A stretch of DNA of 7,087 nt, from the NCBI GenBank assembly GCA_903887095.1, contig CAISOQ010000324.1, positions 1-7,087 on the forward strand, written 5' to 3'. Every line of letters starts with the position of its first letter. Position 1 is the first letter of the stretch. Shown here piece by piece: positions 6,187 through 7,087 of the stretch. The translations under genes were made by a program, and so were the position numbers. This stretch comes from an uncultured Flavobacteriia bacterium. Lineage in GTDB: Bacteria; Bacteroidota; Bacteroidia; Flavobacteriales_D; Crocinitomicaceae. Below the pieces are notes generated by a model. The model was not told the DNA's origin. It did not search any database and saw only the letters and a list, made by a program, of their open reading frames with translations.

Positions 6187-7087
6187 ATGCAACAATGGAG
6201 AAATTGACATCAGATGAGTTGATGCAATTGGAAGACAAGCACGGCGCTCACAATTATCATCCACTTCCTGTCGTATTAGCAAAAGGAGATGGCGTCTTTG
6301 TTTGGGATGTAGAGGGGAAACGCTATTATGATTTTCTTTCTGCTTATTCAGCAGTAAATCAGGGACATTGCCATCCAAAAATTATTTCGGCATTAACGGA
6401 GCAAGCACAAACTTTAACGCTAACATCGCGAGCGTTTTACAATGATTCACTTGGTGTATACGAAAAATACATCACTGAATATTTTGGTTTCGACAAGGTG
6501 TTGCCGATGAATACAGGTGCAGAAGCGGTGGAAACGGCAATTAAATTGTGCCGCAAATGGGCTTATGAGAAGAAAGGAATTCATGAAAATGATGCAAAAA
6601 TCATCGTTTGTGAAGGTAATTTTCACGGAAGAACAACCACAATTATTTCCTTTTCAAATGATCCAGATGCAAACAAAAACTTCGGACCATATACACCAGG
6701 ATTCATTCGCATTCCTTACAATGATATAGCTGCTCTTGAGCACGCATTGCAAACTGAAAATATTGCTGGATTCTTGGTTGAACCAATTCAAGGAGAGGCA
6801 GGGGTTTACGTTCCGAATGAAGATTTTTTAGCAAATTCACACGCTTTGTGTACAAAGTACAATGCACTTTTTATTGCTGATGAAGTTCAGACTGGAATTG
6901 CTCGAACAGGTAGCTTATTAGCTGTTTGTGGAAATTGTTCATGCGAAAACAAGTGCGAGAAACAGGCAACGTATTCTCAACCTGACATTTTGATTCTTGG
7001 TAAAGCGTTGTCTGGGGGTGTTTATCCAGTGTCAGCAGTTTTAGCAAACGACGAAGTGATGATGGTTATTAAACCTGGTCAACATGG
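6183..7087 (+). CDS. rocD: Ornithine--oxo-acid aminotransferase (3' end outside window)
   Basis: A partial gene of 301 codons running off the right edge; the family is about 400-420 residues. It is a PLP enzyme that converts ornithine and 2-oxoglutarate to glutamate-5-semialdehyde and glutamate, linking arginine/ornithine breakdown to proline and glutamate. Family motifs are [12 protein letters not shown] (20-31, Tyr25 equivalent to human OAT Tyr55), [15 protein letters not shown] (54-68), [10 protein letters not shown] (110-119, PLP phosphate), GNFHGRT (145-151, substrate-binding Arg150), EPIQGEAGV (200-208, Glu205), DEVQTG with Asp233 and Gln236, and LGKALSGG with catalytic Lys274. These match human OAT with a constant offset up to residue 236. 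An insertion of about 12 residues before the lysine holds the cysteine cluster C249-x2-C252-x-C254-x3-C258. The N-terminus could begin at the ATG 6183 or at 6195. The Tyr55-equivalent Tyr and this motif set favour ornithine over acetylornithine aminotransferase. Confidence 0.93.
   Translation, partial: MNATMEKLTSDELMQLEDKHGAHNYHPLPVVLAKGDGVFVWDVEGKRYYDFLSAYSAVNQGHCHPKIISALTEQAQTLTLTSRAFYNDSLGVYEKYITEYFGFDKVLPMNTGAEAVETAIKLCRKWAYEKKGIHENDAKIIVCEGNFHGRTTTIISFSNDPDANKNFGPYTPGFIRIPYNDIAALEHALQTENIAGFLVEPIQGEAGVYVPNEDFLANSHALCTKYNALFIADEVQTGIARTGSLLAVCGNCSCENKCEKQATYSQPDILILGKALSGGVYPVSAVLANDEVMMVIKPGQH

Noticed and set aside
6517..6729. Forward ORF of 70 codons in another frame of rocD
   Set aside because: The rocD frame is intact across this stretch and carries the PLP-binding motifs; the overlapping frame reads as low-information sequence.
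1..7087. CRISPR array, mobile element, prophage, tRNA or rRNA
   Set aside because: No regularly spaced repeats, transposase or integrase reading frames, terminal inverted repeats, or RNA-gene signatures were seen; gene content and composition are uniform.

Overview
The window looks like an ordinary chromosomal segment of a Bacteroidota bacterium, most likely of the Flavobacteriales. The evidence is the A+T-rich composition, start codons without Shine-Dalgarno sequences, two intergenic matches to the Bacteroidota -7 promoter element TAnnTTTG, Bacteroidota-style topoisomerase IV subunits (ParC about 900 aa with an acidic tail), and an ornithine aminotransferase with a Cys-rich insertion. The lineage is inferred from these features; there is no marker gene to fix the genus. 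All five genes lie on the + strand.

Layout: (1) 1-632, the 3' two thirds of ribonuclease Z (rnz), running in from the left edge. (2) 633-730, a short intergenic region with a promoter-like sequence and small direct and inverted repeats around it. (3) 731-2617 parE and 2621-5314 parC, the ATPase/Toprim and the DNA-cleaving subunits of topoisomerase IV, separated by 3 bp. (4) 5326-6057, an N-terminally anchored SIMPL/DUF541-domain protein 11 bp after parC, probably on the same transcript. (5) 6058-6182, an intergenic leader with a -7 element, two tandem related hairpins and a possible 27-codon upstream ORF whose stop overlaps the next start. (6) 6183 to the right edge, the first 301 codons of ornithine--oxo-acid aminotransferase (rocD).

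How the genes work together: ParE and ParC form the A2B2 type IIA topoisomerase that decatenates daughter chromosomes. The SIMPL protein is probably co-transcribed but has no evident functional tie. RNase Z (tRNA 3'-end maturation) and RocD (interconversion of ornithine and glutamate semialdehyde) appear to be separate transcription units.

The protein-coding content is well known and shows no novel multi-gene system. The most interesting part is the rocD leader. A 15-bp motif recurs there 32 bp downstream with 12 of 15 matches. Each copy starts a hairpin with the same architecture, and two base pairs differ between copies in a way that keeps pairing. A short ORF runs through the leader and ends in an ATGA overlap with rocD. 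The second point of interest is the CxxCxCx3C insertion in RocD, close to its catalytic lysine.
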